A stretch of 31,958 nt of DNA from a virus: the IMG/VR virus record IMGVR_UViG_3300042294_000483, positions 1 to 31,958 of that record; one strand, 5' to 3'. The notes beneath the pieces are model-generated. The model had not been told where the DNA came from and did not search any database. It was given only the letters and a program-made list of their open reading frames with translations. Below are positions 21,227-29,418 of this stretch, piece by piece. Within the stretch, counting starts at the first letter, position 1. Each line of letters opens with the position of its first letter. A program made the position numbers and the translations under genes.

Positions 21227-22284
21227 TACGCAACCACCGCACCACGGAACCCAACAACCCACCAATCAGTTCCAGCAAACTGGAGAGTTACCGAATCACC
21301 AACGGCATTGAAAGTGATTGTGGTGGCGCTTCCAAGATTGGCTGGTGTCAAAACACCAGTATCACCACCAGCCGCTTCTGCGACATAAATAATTGTTTTT
21401 AGTTGGCCCTGTGCGCCATCAGCAAGAGTCAACGCATTGCCTGCTGCTGTCGATGTAAAGGCAGTGGTAAGGCTGGTGATGTTTACCGCACCTGGGCCAC
21501 TCAATGCCTGAACCGTTGCTGATGCCCCTGTGCCGCCATTGGCAACTGGCAGAGCGCCTGTTACGCCTGTTGTTAGCGGCAACCCGGTGCAGTTTGTCAA
21601 CGCTCCAGATGTCGGTGTGCCAAGAATTGGAGTGACCATCACCATGCTGGTGCTTGTGCAGGCGCTGATGTTGCCGCTTGCCACTGTACCCAGCACAGGC
21701 GTTACTAAGGTGGGGCTGGTATTAAATACCAACAGACCGGTTCCGGTCTCATCTGTCATTGCCGCCCGTAGGTTGGCACTTGTTGGGGTGGTCAGCCATG
21801 CAGCAATACCCGCAGCAAAAACCGTCTCAGCATTAATGTTGTACCAAGAATTCGTTGGCTGGTAAAAGCGATAAACAGCAGCACACCCTGCGCCCAAACT
21901 TGTGACTGCACCAAAAATGGCGGATGCACCATTCAAAGCAATCGTCAATGAGGTGATTTCTTGTGTAGTGGTAATCAGCACCGTAGTGCCATCAGGTACA
22001 CCAGTGTTCAAAGGCAGCGTGATCGTGCCTGTTGCCAGCGTCCCTGCGGGTTGCAGCAGCATCCATTGGTTTTGGCTGACAGGGGTTGGTACAGTGATAT
22101 TGAACCCAGAACCAGGAACATACAGATTCACCGATAAGGTTGGTGATGCAAAACTTTGCTGAAAAAATGTCAGCAAGGAACCAATCGATGTTCTGCGAGC
22201 ATCACCGTTGTTGGGAGAGTAAACGGGTAGCTGGTCACCACTGGAGATGGTGTTCAGCACTGGCAGTTGGTTGATTGTTGGCAT
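21226..22284 (-). CDS. fibre-like structural protein with NGGTG motif
   Basis: A 352-residue protein rich in Thr, Ser, Gly and Val. Residues ~1-165 form a beta-rich domain that begins INQLPVLNTISSGDQLPVYSPNNGDARRTSIGSLLTFFQ, a start shared by many phage fibre proteins. The shaft has TSPTLVTPVLGTVASGNI and VTPILGTPTSGALTNCTGLPL, followed by TGVTGALPVANGGTGASATVQ. A C-terminal beta domain ends in WWVVGFRGAVV. Its position between gp4-like and gp10-like genes differs from P22. It may be a head or collar fibre. The same NGGTG motif occurs in the tail fibre at 11555. Confidence 0.78.
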   Translation of the reverse strand: MPTINQLPVLNTISSGDQLPVYSPNNGDARRTSIGSLLTFFQQSFASPTLSVNLYVPGSGFNITVPTPVSQNQWMLLQPAGTLATGTITLPLNTGVPDGTTVLITTTQEITSLTIALNGASAIFGAVTSLGAGCAAVYRFYQPTNSWYNINAETVFAAGIAAWLTTPTSANLRAAMTDETGTGLLVFNTSPTLVTPVLGTVASGNISACTSTSMVMVTPILGTPTSGALTNCTGLPLTTGVTGALPVANGGTGASATVQALSGPGAVNITSLTTAFTSTAAGNALTLADGAQGQLKTIIYVAEAAGGDTGVLTPANLGSATTITFNAVGDSVTLQFAGTDWWVVGFRGAVVA

Positions 22285-22292
22285 GATTGTCC

Positions 22293-22775
22293 TCAGTAGT
22301 ATTCGATTGGCCCATCAGGGCCAGCATCAACAGGGCTATATGGTGGGCGTACAAACGGGTTGTCGTACACACGCCAGGGCTTGTTGCCAGCGCCAGCGGG
22401 TGTGGTTGCCGGGAGTTGCTTCTCAAGCGGGAATGTCGCACGCTGAAGCAGGATGTCGTAACCCTGCTTGGCGGTGGTCTTTGTCTCAATCATCACTTGC
22501 TTGCCGTAGCTTGGGGCAAGTCTGATGCCCAGGCTGCAAATGATGGCCTCATATGCCGAATCAGGCACATTGGTCTGCTCATCCAAATCGCTGTTTTGTG
22601 GGCTTGAGGGTAGCGGATAACCCAAGCGGATGCCCTTGGCGTTCCAATCTGCCATCATTGCATCCAGCCTACGCAATGCCGATTCCATCTGTTCGGGGTT
22701 CAGGTCGAACACATAAGAGGCAAGACCGATCTCCTCAAAGGCAGCGGTCACGAACTGGCGCTTGCTGTATCCCAT
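22293..22775 (-). CDS. P22 gp4-like tail accessory factor (head-tail adaptor)
   Basis: A 160-residue protein, near the 166 residues of P22 gp4. GYSKRQFVTAAFEEIGLASYVFDLNPEQMESALRRLDAMMADWNAKGIRLGY matches the gp4 N-terminal helical bundle. The later YEAIICSLGIRLAPSYG ... KQGYDILLQRATFP matches its second half. In P22, twelve gp4 copies bind under the portal and receive gp10. The ATG at 22775 was chosen because the family starts here; it overlaps the upstream gene by 28 bp. The C-terminal Pro-rich tail resembles other gp4 tails that reach along the portal. Confidence 0.87.
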   Translation of the reverse strand: MGYSKRQFVTAAFEEIGLASYVFDLNPEQMESALRRLDAMMADWNAKGIRLGYPLPSSPQNSDLDEQTNVPDSAYEAIICSLGIRLAPSYGKQVMIETKTTAKQGYDILLQRATFPLEKQLPATTPAGAGNKPWRVYDNPFVRPPYSPVDAGPDGPIEYY

Positions 22776-23065
22776 GATGCGGCCTCCATAGCCTGATTGA
22801 TGCGATTGAGCAGAGTTTCGTCTGACCAACGCTTGTCCACTTTGAGGCCGATTTTAGCAGCTTGCTTTAACATTTCATCACGTGTTGGCTCGCCTACTTC
22901 CACAATCTCCACTTGCTGCACAACAGCACCAATGGGTGATGGAAAGCAAACTTTTGTCAATCTGCGCTCAATGGCTTGCTCTTTTTTGAGCTTGCGCTTT
23001 TGAATACGCAACTCCCGCCACGGGGCGAGAGTCTTGGTCTTAATGATTGCGGCTGACTTAATCAT
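22748..23065 (-). CDS. small basic protein with SAP/HeH-like motif
   Basis: A 105-residue protein with a basic N-terminal half (RIQKRKLKKEQAIERRL). Its C-terminal half has DEMLKQAAKIGLKVDKRWSDETLLNRINQAM, a short two-helix pattern like SAP/HeH modules often placed beside phage head genes. The stop lies 28 bp inside the gp4-like gene. It could bind DNA or a capsid component. No P22 counterpart is apparent at this position. Confidence 0.75.
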   Translation of the reverse strand: MIKSAAIIKTKTLAPWRELRIQKRKLKKEQAIERRLTKVCFPSPIGAVVQQVEIVEVGEPTRDEMLKQAAKIGLKVDKRWSDETLLNRINQAMEAASWDTASASS

Positions 23066-23223
23066 TTTTTCATCGGTGCTTTGCTAGGCTTGCCAGCGGC
23101 TTTTGCCGACTTGCTTGCCATGCCAAGTGCCATTGCAACGGCTTGCTTTTGGGGCTTGCCTGCTTTCATTTCCATTTTAATATTCTTGGAAACAGTCTTG
23201 TCTGAGTAACCTTTTTTCATCAT
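23062..23223 (-). CDS. 53-residue basic phage protein (MKAGKPQKQAVAMAL type)
   Basis: The ATG at 23223 follows GGAG with 6-nt spacing; earlier in-frame starts lie in or near the terminator-like stem. The sequence KKGYSDKTVSKNIKMEMKAG, then KPQKQAVAMALGMASKSAKAAGK, ends in PMKK. Very similar short Lys/Ala-rich proteins occur beside the head genes of many environmental phages. It is coupled to the next gene by an ATGA overlap. Function is unknown, but the histone-tail-like composition suggests binding to packaged DNA. Confidence 0.75.
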   Translation of the reverse strand: MMKKGYSDKTVSKNIKMEMKAGKPQKQAVAMALGMASKSAKAAGKPSKAPMKK

Positions 23224-23237
23224 TTCGTTCTCCATAT

Positions 23238-23266
23238 AAAACAGGCCAACATCTCTGCTGGCCTGT
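23238..23266 (-). terminator. terminator-like hairpin after the decoration-like gene
   Basis: Minus-strand ACAGGCCA and TGGCCTGT (23266-23259 and 23248-23241) pair over 8 bp around a 10-nt loop and are followed by TTTAT. The short U-run suggests partial termination, which would lower expression of the tail genes relative to coat. Confidence 0.6.
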
Positions 23267-23272
23267 CTTGGT

Positions 23273-23887
23273 TTAACCACCGATACGATAAACAACAAAG
23301 GTATCAGCCGCAGTCTTACGGCAACGGAATCGTGCAGATGCACCAGCCGTGGCCGCAGTTGCAGCAGAACCAACGATGGTCACGTTTGTATTGACTGTGA
23401 GAGTCAAAGCAAATGCAGCCAAAGTGATGACGCTGAAGTCAAACGAATCACCGATTGCCCACTCAGTTGCCAAATCAAGGTTTGCACCTGTTGGCAATTG
23501 AATGTCACGGGCTGAAGTTGGAGTAGCAGTGATGATGCCTGTCAACACGTTGGCAGCAGTTGCCACCATCGAGCCGCCATCAGCAATGTTGGCTGGCGCA
23601 CCCTGAGGTTGCCAATTGCCATTGTTGCTGATGTCAGGAGCAACACCCACAGAGTAGTAAGCGCCCGATGCACCAGCTTGAATAATCACGTTGGTGGCAT
23701 TGGTAAATGCGCCTGACACATAGGTGGTGTTGTCAACTGTAGTCAACAGGTCATTGGCTTCAGGAAAGTTAGGGAAACCAACTTCTTGAAACACCTGTGC
23801 TGGCGAAAATGCTTGAACAGCGATTTTCTCGCCAGCGGGAACGGCAACAGTAGCTGTGCCTTGTGCAAAGATAACTTGATAGCTCAT
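23273..23887 (-). CDS. probable capsid decoration / head fibre protein
   Basis: A 204-residue beta-rich protein directly after the coat gene. The N-terminal ~90 residues contain GTATVAVPAGEKIAVQAFSPAQVFQEV and TNVIIQAGASGAYYSVGVA. The C-terminal domain DIQLPTGANLDLATEWAIGDSFDFSVITLAAFALTLTVN ... FRCRKTAADTFVVYRI recurs in phage head-decoration or fibre-type proteins. Such proteins attach to the capsid surface. A terminator-like hairpin follows, so coat and this protein probably form the most expressed block. Confidence 0.72.
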   Translation of the reverse strand: MSYQVIFAQGTATVAVPAGEKIAVQAFSPAQVFQEVGFPNFPEANDLLTTVDNTTYVSGAFTNATNVIIQAGASGAYYSVGVAPDISNNGNWQPQGAPANIADGGSMVATAANVLTGIITATPTSARDIQLPTGANLDLATEWAIGDSFDFSVITLAAFALTLTVNTNVTIVGSAATAATAGASARFRCRKTAADTFVVYRIGG

Positions 23888-23899
23888 GGTCGCCCCCTA

Positions 23900-25186
23900 T
23901 TAACTCTGACCGAACAACAAAATACCAGACATTTCTGGCTGCTTATTCACCACACCGAACAAGGTATCAAGGCGATACTTTGTCTTCATGGTGTTTACAT
24001 CGTACTGCTTCTGCATCACCAGCTCGATGCCCTGATCGGTGGAGGCACGCATCACTGCGACACCAGCATCGGACGGGACAGCGTAACGACCAGGCAGAAT
24101 CTCCAACGCATCTTTTTGCCAGAAGCAGTTGATAGGTGCAGTGACCGAGTTCAAGCGGGTCAAAGTTTCCGATGCGCTAGGTGTCACGATACAGTTCTGG
24201 TATTGCAGTTCTGCATCAGTGCCGCCTTGGGCTGAGATGATTGGCGGTGTGATAACGCAAGTTGTCGAGTTTGTGATGCTCACCACACGGAAGGTCTTGG
24301 CAAAGCCAGTACCTTGCTTGGTGATGTGATGCACAGCCTCAACGCCACCGATCTGGAACGGTGTACCCACACGCAGATCAGTTGTCGATGTGACAGTGAT
24401 GGTCTGGAAGCGGTTGTCAACGTTCTGGGTCTCGCCTGTCGCTGCGGTAGAAGTAGCAGTTGGGACGTAGTAGTTGTTTGCCGCAGCCAGGGTGGACATA
24501 GTGGTATTCGAACCAGTACGTGCAGCCAAGCGGTTTGCGTAATCCAACTTGTATGTCTCAAAGCCAGCAACCATGCCAACGAAAGAACGCTCGAAAGCGG
24601 TGTTGGACTTAGTGCCTGAAAAACTGCGCGACACGGATGCACCGCCAGTTCCACCGGCAATGTTTCCTGCAATGCCGTTGTAGTCACGGCTGGACAGAGC
24701 CAGGTAGCGGTCGAATGCTTGCACGCCCTGCTCGTTCATGATGCTGTCGCACAGGGCAACGTCATCATAATCACCAGCAGCGGTGTTCACGGTCACGACC
24801 AAAGAACCTTGGGCAGCAGCCACGTTCATGATGGCGATGTTGATGTCAGAGGCCAGCTTCTGTTTAGCAGCTTCGCCCAGGCGACCTTCTTGCAACGCAT
24901 CACGCAGTTCCAAAGCATCCAGGATGAACGGCACGGACTTTTGGAAGCCCAATGTCGCTGGCACTGAAAGCTGTGTGTAAGCGGTGAAGTTGTTGGTTTG
25001 GTCCATGCCATCGTACGATTGCGCGATGTAAGGCTGTGGACGATAGATGACGTTGTTGGTGCGTTCCATCATCGAGCCATCAGTGTTGTAGATGGACACG
25101 TTGCGGGACAAGACCAATGCGTCATTGAAACCTTCAAGGATGTCCTCAAAGGCAACGCGCTCTTCTTTGCTGAATGAGTTGCTCAT
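23900..25186 (-). CDS. major coat protein, P22 gp5-like
   Basis: A 428-residue protein, almost the length of P22 gp5 (430). It is placed right after the scaffold gene, as in P22. Family-like segments include LRDALQEGRLGEAAKQKLASDINIAIMNVAAAQGSLVV, VDNRFQTITVTSTTDLRVGTPFQIGG and the late FWQKDALEILPGRYAVPSD. P22-type coats have an HK97 fold with an inserted I-domain, and the polypeptide here is long enough for one. It forms the icosahedral shell with scaffold. A good AGGAG RBS precedes the ATG. Confidence 0.9.
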   Translation of the reverse strand: MSNSFSKEERVAFEDILEGFNDALVLSRNVSIYNTDGSMMERTNNVIYRPQPYIAQSYDGMDQTNNFTAYTQLSVPATLGFQKSVPFILDALELRDALQEGRLGEAAKQKLASDINIAIMNVAAAQGSLVVTVNTAAGDYDDVALCDSIMNEQGVQAFDRYLALSSRDYNGIAGNIAGGTGGASVSRSFSGTKSNTAFERSFVGMVAGFETYKLDYANRLAARTGSNTTMSTLAAANNYYVPTATSTAATGETQNVDNRFQTITVTSTTDLRVGTPFQIGGVEAVHHITKQGTGFAKTFRVVSITNSTTCVITPPIISAQGGTDAELQYQNCIVTPSASETLTRLNSVTAPINCFWQKDALEILPGRYAVPSDAGVAVMRASTDQGIELVMQKQYDVNTMKTKYRLDTLFGVVNKQPEMSGILLFGQS

Positions 25187-25204
25187 TTCATGCTCCTAAA
25201 AAAA

Positions 25205-26032
25205 TTACTTGGATGCTGATCGTTTCTGCGCCCGATACTGAATGACTTTCGTCATGTTGCCAGTACGGGCAGCTTCTTCTCTCAGCCGTTCGAGGGTTGA
25301 GTCCACCGCACCTGAGGATCGTCCAGTTCCTGAAACGACACGCTCGGGTGCGGGTGCTGCTCTGCGGTTTGTAACTTTCAATTCTTTCTCCAGTTTTGCG
25401 ACCGCAAAAGCAAACTTTACGGGGTCTGAGACTTCAGCCAACTCCTTGGCCTTCTTTGGGTTCTTACCGAGTGCGTAAACAACCAGTGCGGGGTTTTCAG
25501 CCCCTTGAAGAATCACGCCTTGCTGGGTGATTGAAAAGACTTCCTGGGCCACGGCCTCGGCATCTTCGTAATCCCTGACTCGCAGCTCTGCTTTCGCTTT
25601 GCCGTAGCCATCCAGCTTGGCTTGCCATGCCTTCTGCTGATTCATAACTTCAGCTTGTTGCTTGGCGTTGACCTCATCGGCTTGTCGCTTGCGCTCAAAC
25701 CAACCTGTCAGTGCTTCTTCGTATTTGTCAGCGTCATAGTCGTGATCTTCTAGCTTGGGCTTGGCTCCAATGGCAACTGGCTTGATCTCAGTTGGCTGGA
25801 CTTGCAGCTTGCTTTGCAGTTCACGGTTCTGGCGTTGCAACTCACGGTTTGTCTTTCGCAACTCTCGTACCCATTCAGGTGCTGGAGTATGCTCTTCGGG
25901 AGGTGGCGCTTCCTCTCCAATGCTGACAACTACTTCCTCGGGTTCTTCTTGGTCATCAACGATTTCCGTGACTTCCTCGACATCTTCCTCGACAAAAGTT
26001 TCATCGTCCTCAATTACTGCCTTTTCGTTCAT
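25205..26032 (-). CDS. scaffolding protein, P22 gp8-like
   Basis: A 275-residue, highly charged protein between portal and coat. The N-terminal ~50 residues are very acidic (DDETFVEEDVEEVTEIVDDQEEPEEVV). Residues ~55-75 are a basic heptad segment (ELRKTNRELQRQNRELQSKL), with more helix beyond. The C-terminus, LREEAARTGNMTKVIQYRAQKRSASK, is a basic helix-turn-helix like the coat-binding end of P22 gp8. Such proteins template procapsid assembly, then exit. Length is similar to gp8 (303). The identification rests on position and composition more than sequence. Confidence 0.82.
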   Translation of the reverse strand: MNEKAVIEDDETFVEEDVEEVTEIVDDQEEPEEVVVSIGEEAPPPEEHTPAPEWVRELRKTNRELQRQNRELQSKLQVQPTEIKPVAIGAKPKLEDHDYDADKYEEALTGWFERKRQADEVNAKQQAEVMNQQKAWQAKLDGYGKAKAELRVRDYEDAEAVAQEVFSITQQGVILQGAENPALVVYALGKNPKKAKELAEVSDPVKFAFAVAKLEKELKVTNRRAAPAPERVVSGTGRSSGAVDSTLERLREEAARTGNMTKVIQYRAQKRSASK

Positions 26033-26051
26033 CTTTTGACCCCATTAAACT

Positions 26052-26082
26052 CACCCATTAAAAACGGTGGGTGGCATCCGTT
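26052..26082 (-). other. mutually exclusive hairpins between portal and scaffold genes
   Basis: On the minus strand AACGG (26082-26078) can pair with CCGTT (26067-26063) followed by U residues, a weak terminator. Alternatively CACCCA (26073-26068) pairs with TGGGTG (26057-26052). The two stems overlap and cannot form together, as in attenuators. Confidence 0.35.
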
Positions 26083-26088
26083 AATTAC

Positions 26089-26117
26089 ATTCTCGCTTGT
26101 TTTTTATTATCTGACAA
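26089..26117 (-). promoter_or_regulatory. candidate promoter before scaffold and coat
   Basis: Minus-strand TTGTCA (26117-26112), a 17-bp spacer and GAGAAT (26094-26089) lie in the longest gap of the late operon. This matches sigma70 signals at five and four of six positions. It could boost scaffold and coat expression. Confidence 0.3.
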
Positions 26118-28167
26118 CAGGCTGCACAATTTGTCCACGCAATATCTCCTGGACGGCCTCGGCGTTTGTCAAGGCCATGTTTTGTGCGGTTTCATCGACT
26201 TTGCCCAATGTCTCCAGTGTCTGAGCACGCTTCAACTCGGCACTTGCCACGGTCTCCACAGTATCAGCACGGGCCTTGGCTGCTTTTGCCATCGCTTCCT
26301 CTGCTGCCGCCTGGAGGTACATAGCGTTCGGGTCTTGCGGCTTGCCCTGCATCTCGGCCATGAGTTCTTGGGCTTCGTCCTCGGTTGGCTGCACAACACC
26401 CATGCGGAGCAACTTCTTGCGGAAGTAGGCGTTTGTGTCACTTAAACCCTCGCCCTCCATATTCATCATTGCCATGGCGGTAAGAACTTGGGCAGTCTCT
26501 GGGTCGGTGGTGATCTGGAGCATCCCGGTCAACGCCCGGACAGTCGCTGCACGCTTGCTGCTGCTGGATGGGCCAACCTCGGCAACCACATCAAAGGTGG
26601 CTGTGCTGAGATCGTTTTCCATGACCATTGCACCAGTTTCGGTGTCAATCATGGGCTTCATCAGCTCGACCACATTAGAGTCACCAGTTGGCGCAATGGT
26701 CTTCATCTTGCGCTTTTCTTCGGTGTAGATGTCCCGAGCCATGCTTAACCAAATCTCGCCGCAGCGTTTCATTCCCTTAGCAAAGTTGCTCATGTAAATG
26801 AAAGTCTGCATATCCACACGGGTTTGGATCAACTCTACGGCTTTACCAGACACGCCCGACACCATCTTGTCAGCGCCTTGCGGGTTGCCCAGGATGTCTT
26901 GCATGTCCTGTTCGGTGATCTGCAACAGTGCAGCCATAGCGGGTGGGATTGCAGCCGACTTGGTGTAAGCCAATGGGCCAGCCGCTTGGGTGTTGCCATC
27001 AGGCCCAGTGATTGGGTTAATCAGCAGATACGGGTAATCCCTTAAATTGTCCTCTGCCCACATAAGCTGGTGACCCGCCACTTGCTCGGGGGTCATGATG
27101 GGCTTTTCAATGCTGGACAAGGCTGAGATTTCGCCCAGCTTGGACAGTTGCATGTTCTTCAGGCGTTGGGCATCTTTCGCCAATCTGACAGCGCCCATGC
27201 AGCGTTCGATGTTGTCCACGAACCAGCGTTTGCCGTAGACCACCACAATCGGAATGCACTTGCCAGCGATGTAACCAGCATCCTCAAGCACCCTGCCGCC
27301 CGACATGATGTATTTGCGTACCCGCATACGCTTGACCCGCTTCTGCCGCACTTCCCGTGTGCCGATGGCCATTAGGGTTTCTTCAAGGGTTTCATCGTTC
27401 TCAAAGTCTTTGGCTGTATAGCGTTCCTCAGTCCCATCAATGGCCTCAAAGATGCGGATTGTCTCGGTCTTTTCCTCGACCTTGTAATACTCAGCCACGA
27501 ACACGACATCAGGCGTTGCCCAATCAAACTCATACTGGTGGATGATCTTGGGCCAATCCGTTGGGTCATCGTTGTAGGTTTCTTTGTAGCTCTCACGGGT
27601 CATGCTGGTGACCACAAAAGCATACTTGGCGTCTGACTTGTCCTGGCGCTTGGCGTTCAGGTCAAAGAACACCGAGCTGTCAGCATCAAAGATTGGCTCC
27701 ATGCGGATGCGCTGGCGGTCATCCTCGTCATTCTCTTCGTCTTCGTAGACTGTCCGCAGCCGCCATGCGCCAATGCCGCCGCCCACGGCTTCCTCAAAAG
27801 CGTTGTCATAGGCTTCATCAGCGACCGATGCTTGTTCATCAGCACGATACAGGCCATCACAGACCTCTGCCAGCCTTGCGTTGTCTGTGCCATCTTTGGA
27901 CACATAGTCCACAGTGATGCGGTTGTTGCGGTATTCGTTGACGATGCGAATGACCGCCAGCATGATTTTGTTGACCTCAAACTTGGGCTTGTTCTCGTAC
28001 TGATCCCACAACGGGCCTTCCCACTGAGCGCCGCACAAGGAGTAGAACCGCCTGTCTTGCAAGCACTGTAGGCGCTCGTCCCGCAGCGCAGTCTGGATGT
28101 CATTGAACTGGCGCAGGGCTTCGGTGTGTAGATTCGAAAGCCGTTGGTCGTTTGAGATTCTTGCCAT
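26107..28167 (-). CDS. portal protein, P22 gp1-like
   Basis: A 686-residue protein close in size to P22 gp1 (725). The N-terminal ~250 residues include LQDRRFYSLCGAQWEGPLWDQYENKPKFEVNKI and a YRNNRITVDYVSKDGTDNARLAEVCDGLYR segment, as in P22-type portals. A long C-terminal helical region rich in Ala/Glu (QAAAEEAMAKAAKARADTVETVASAELKRAQ) fits the barrel end of that family. Twelve copies form the unique capsid vertex through which DNA enters and leaves. Good RBS (AAGGAC) and an intergenic gap of only 24 bp after terminase. Confidence 0.9.
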   Translation of the reverse strand: MARISNDQRLSNLHTEALRQFNDIQTALRDERLQCLQDRRFYSLCGAQWEGPLWDQYENKPKFEVNKIMLAVIRIVNEYRNNRITVDYVSKDGTDNARLAEVCDGLYRADEQASVADEAYDNAFEEAVGGGIGAWRLRTVYEDEENDEDDRQRIRMEPIFDADSSVFFDLNAKRQDKSDAKYAFVVTSMTRESYKETYNDDPTDWPKIIHQYEFDWATPDVVFVAEYYKVEEKTETIRIFEAIDGTEERYTAKDFENDETLEETLMAIGTREVRQKRVKRMRVRKYIMSGGRVLEDAGYIAGKCIPIVVVYGKRWFVDNIERCMGAVRLAKDAQRLKNMQLSKLGEISALSSIEKPIMTPEQVAGHQLMWAEDNLRDYPYLLINPITGPDGNTQAAGPLAYTKSAAIPPAMAALLQITEQDMQDILGNPQGADKMVSGVSGKAVELIQTRVDMQTFIYMSNFAKGMKRCGEIWLSMARDIYTEEKRKMKTIAPTGDSNVVELMKPMIDTETGAMVMENDLSTATFDVVAEVGPSSSSKRAATVRALTGMLQITTDPETAQVLTAMAMMNMEGEGLSDTNAYFRKKLLRMGVVQPTEDEAQELMAEMQGKPQDPNAMYLQAAAEEAMAKAAKARADTVETVASAELKRAQTLETLGKVDETAQNMALTNAEAVQEILRGQIVQPVVR

Positions 28168-28191
28168 GATTGTCCTTTGTTAACCGATTTT

Positions 28192-29418
28192 CTACCATTT
28201 GTTTATGGTCGGCAATGGCGTGAAGTTGATCGTTTTGGTCACTGCTGCACGCCTGACACCCTCGCAAGCATATCTCAGTGCATCAATCACATGGTTCTTT
28301 TTGTCCTCCAGCACGGGCAGAATTCTACCCGTCAGCGGGTCTGACTTGTAGCTGTACAGGCTCAGTTCGTCAATGGTGTGTATACAGCGAGGGTGGACAA
28401 TGATGTCGTAGTTCTTCAAGAACTCAATGCCTTCCTCGACAGACTTTGGGCCTTTAACTGCGGTCATGATCTTTGGAAACCCATTGCGTTTCATGTGGCT
28501 GATGGTCTCCGGTCTGGCTGAATCTGCCACTATGGGCCAGCGTTCGCTCTCGGGCACTTGCATAAACAACTCGGGCGTGTTGATGATTTCACACCCAACC
28601 ATGTAGGCTTCGTAGTCGATGTACAGCGTGCGCCCGATGATGTGGCAGCGCACCAGCACAGTCGGGTCAATGGAAAAGCCCCAATCTGCGCCGAGTCGGT
28701 GAATGGCATCTGGCGGTGCTTCAAAGTCATCGATCTTCCAGTTCTTGAACACCCTGGCGTTGCTGTTCCGCAGATACTGGCCCATCCAAACGTGTTGATA
28801 TTTGTCAGGGTCTCGCCGCTTGTCGTACTCCATTTCGTCTTTGAGGACTTGCGGGAACCACGGGTTTTCGCCAAAGTTCACCTTGATGACTTTGGCATCC
28901 ACAGGTGGCTCTGGGCCTCTCAACAGAAAATCAACCGGGTCACTCTGCTGTCTAGGGTTCCATGTGAACCACAGTTCACTGTCAGGCTTGCGGATTGTTG
29001 GCCGCAATAGGTCAAGGCTGGACTGACTCAGGCTTTGTGCTTCTTCCACCCAAGCGCAGTCGTAGCCTTCCAGCGACTTAATGCTGTCGGCGGTGTGGTT
29101 TTGCATACCCTGAAAGATGATGGCCCCATCGCCCTTTTTGGACTTGATGACCGAATCCTGGACCTCAAAGTAAGCGCCAGCGTTCATGGCCTCAATCTTG
29201 GTTTCCAGTAAACGCTTAACAGACTGATTTAAGGACTTCTGTATCTCACGGACGCATACGCTGCGCCGCTTCTGATCCATGATGTGCATCTCAATCATCA
29301 GCTCGGCAAACATGTGGGACTTGCCAGAGCCTCGCCCACCCCATGCGCCTTTGTAGCGGCTGCCTTCCAGCAAAGGCAAAGCCCACTCGGGTGTCTGGAT
29401 TTGCAGGGTTTTACCCAT
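28192..29418 (-). CDS. terL: terminase large subunit (packaging ATPase/nuclease)
   Basis: A 408-residue protein of the Terminase_3 class. Walker A is GGRGSGKSH near residues 27-35, and the Walker B region is YDCAWVEEAQSLS. The nuclease half has HRLGADWGFSIDPT, ADSARPETI and KKNHVIDALRYACEG, which hold the conserved acidic residues. It drives DNA into the procapsid and cuts it, probably headful style as in P22. The ATG at 29418 lies within the end of the small terminase gene (8-bp overlap); a TTG 9 nt upstream is less likely. Confidence 0.93.
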   Translation of the reverse strand: MGKTLQIQTPEWALPLLEGSRYKGAWGGRGSGKSHMFAELMIEMHIMDQKRRSVCVREIQKSLNQSVKRLLETKIEAMNAGAYFEVQDSVIKSKKGDGAIIFQGMQNHTADSIKSLEGYDCAWVEEAQSLSQSSLDLLRPTIRKPDSELWFTWNPRQQSDPVDFLLRGPEPPVDAKVIKVNFGENPWFPQVLKDEMEYDKRRDPDKYQHVWMGQYLRNSNARVFKNWKIDDFEAPPDAIHRLGADWGFSIDPTVLVRCHIIGRTLYIDYEAYMVGCEIINTPELFMQVPESERWPIVADSARPETISHMKRNGFPKIMTAVKGPKSVEEGIEFLKNYDIIVHPRCIHTIDELSLYSYKSDPLTGRILPVLEDKKNHVIDALRYACEGVRRAAVTKTINFTPLPTINKW

